Source: Archivesica marissinica
Taxonomy: Eukaryota; Mollusca; Bivalvia; Venerida; Vesicomyidae
DNA: 64,000 nucleotides
Direction of reading: 5' to 3'
Assembly (NCBI GenBank): GCA_014843695.1
Contig: CM026401.1
Span: forward strand, 30,398,446-30,462,445
Made by a program: the position numbers and the translations under genes. Positions 62,365-64,000 of this stretch are shown in pieces (position 1 is the first letter of the stretch; each line of letters starts with the position of its first letter). Under the pieces are notes generated by a model. It saw only the letters and a list, made by a program, of their open reading frames with translations. It searched no databases and was not told the origin of the DNA.

Positions 62365-64000
62365 CGCTATTGATTGGGTGACAGTAACTGATTGAATGAG
62401 TGGAAGTAACTGATTGAATGGGTGGAAGTAACTGATTGAATGGGTGACAGTAACTGATTGAATGAGTGGAAGTAACTGATTGAATGGGTGGAAGTAACTG
62501 ATTGAATTGGTGGAAGTAACTGATTGTATGGGTGGAAGTAGCTGCGTGAATGGTGGAAGTAACTGATTGTAGGGTGGAGGTAACTGATTGAATGGGTGAC
62601 AGTAACTGATTGTGTGGGTGACAGTAACTGATTGAATGGGTGGAAGTAACTGATTGAATGGGTGACAGTAACTGATTGAATGGGTGACAGTAACTGATTG
62701 AATGGGTGACAGTAACTGATTGAATGGGTGGAAGTAACTGATTGAATATGTGGAAGTAACTGATTGTGTGGGTGGAAGTAACTGATTGAATGGGTGGAAG
62801 TAACTGATTGAATGGGTGGAAGTAACTGATTGAATGGGTTGAAGTAACTGATTGAATGGGTGGAAGTAACTGATTGAATGGGTGACAGTAACTGATTGAA
62901 TGGGTGGAAGTAACTGCTTGAATGGGTGGAAGTAACTGATCGAATGTGTGGAGGTCACTGATTGAATGTGTGGAAGTAACTGATTGAATGGATGGAAGTA
63001 ACTGATTGTGTAGGTGGAAGTAACTGATTGAATGTGTGGAAGTAACTGATTGAATGGGTGACAGTAACTGATTGAATGGGTGGAAGTAACTGCTTGAATG
63101 GGTGGAAGTAACTGATCGAATGTGTGGCGGTCACTGATTGAATGTGTGGAAGTAACTGATTGAATGGATGGAAGTAACTGATTGTGTAGGTGGAAGTAAC
63201 TGATTGTGTTGGTGGAAGTAACTGGTTGAATGGGTGGAAGTAACTGATTGTGTAGGTGGAAGTAACTGATTGTGCATGTGGACGTAGCTGCTTCAATGGG
63301 TGGAAGTAACTGATTGAATGGGTGACAGTAACTGATTGAATGGGTGGAAGTAACTGATTGAATGGGTGACAGTAACTGCTTGAATGGGTGGAGGTAACTG
63401 CTTGACTGGGTGGAAGTAACTGATCGAATGTGTGGAGGTAACTGATTGCATATGTGGAAGTAACTGATTGAATAGATGGAAGTAACTGATTGTGTAGGTG
63501 GGAGTAACTGATTATGTTGGTGGAAATAACTGGTTGAATGGGTGGAAGTAACTTATTGTGTAGGTGGAAGTAACTGATTGTGTTGGTGGAAGTAACTGGT
63601 TGAATGGGTGGAAGTAACTGATTGTGTAGGTAGAAGTAACTGGTTGAATGGGTGGAAGTAACTGATTGTGTATGTGGAAGTAACTGATTGTGTAGGTGGA
63701 AGTAGCTGCTTGAATGGCTGGAAGTAACTGATTGAATGGGTGGAAGTAACTGATTGTGTTGGTGGAAGTAACTGATTAAATGGGTGGAAGTAACGATTGT
63801 GTAGGTGGAGTAACTGATTATGGTGGAAGTAACTGATTGAATGGGTGGAAGTAACTGCATGCATGGGTGGAAGTAACCAAGTGTGTAGGTGGAAGTAACT
63901 GATTGACTGGCTAGAAGTAACTGATTGAATGGGTGGAAGTAACTGATTGAATGGGTGACAGTAACTGATTGAATGGGTGGAAGTAACTGCGTGAATGGGT
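62365..64000. repeat. 22-bp array, about 74 copies, cut by window end
   Basis: The unit is AACTGATTGAATGGGTGGAA plus GT, with GTGACAGT, TTGTGTAGGT and TGCTTGAAT variants. 22 leaves remainder 1 on division by 3 and the minus strand has no stop in the common unit, so minus frames of 206 and 301 codons arise without coding meaning. Confidence 0.96.

Noticed and set aside
62338..63864. Ser/Pro/Gln-rich proteins in the 22-bp array
   Set aside because: Frames are produced by a stop-free unit whose length is not a multiple of 3; the same motif appears in more than one frame.

Overview
The window looks like repeat-rich, moderately AT-rich invertebrate nuclear DNA, most likely from a mollusc and perhaps a bivalve. 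The evidence is one spliced animal gene (TMEM26 family), several families of tRNA-derived SINEs, a decayed non-LTR retrotransposon, and very large tandem arrays. The phylum call is inference from the style of the SINEs; only 'animal' is firm. By my count about 38 kb of the 63 kb of called sequence is tandem repeat, in more than ten unrelated families with units of 15 to 77 bp. I see no rRNA gene, no free-standing tRNA gene, no CRISPR array and no prokaryotic or viral gene.

Layout. 1-5.7 kb: four different arrays in a row (units 23, 46, 37 and 16 bp). 5.7-8.7 kb: SINE pieces and low-complexity DNA without a recognisable gene, with two weak promoter-like spots. 8.86-21.78 kb: the last two coding exons of a TMEM26-like gene on the + strand, separated by a 12.07-kb intron. 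About two thirds of that intron is two satellite arrays (35/38-bp and 77-bp units); the rest is SINEs, a LINE 3' end and a foldback element. 22.07-29.15 kb: SINEs, a TA-flanked MITE candidate, a 54-bp array, a near-perfect 92-bp hairpin and a 50-bp minisatellite. 29.15-45.05 kb: a 15.9-kb satellite that grades from 20-bp to 37-bp units and has higher-order repeats of about 1.39 and 4.87 kb. 45.05-48.0 kb: SINEs and a 44-bp array that runs into an assembly gap of exactly 1000 N (48001-49000).

After the gap, 49001-62009 repeats 22399-48000 almost base for base, except that the central satellite is 3.2 kb instead of 15.9 kb. The simplest reading is that two overlapping contigs carrying the two haplotypes were placed end to end, so the apparent duplication is probably allelic and the satellite is a VNTR differing by about 12.7 kb. 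A real tandem duplication cannot be excluded from sequence alone. The window ends inside a 22-bp array (62365-64000).

The many long open frames in the arrays are a consequence of unit composition and length, not of coding. The only gene I can support with confidence is TMEM26. I found no clearly new biochemical system. The most interesting material is the hierarchical satellite and its length difference, the AG-free zone at the TMEM26 splice acceptor next to a repeat of acceptor-like motifs, and the shared 3' stem-loop of two SINE families.
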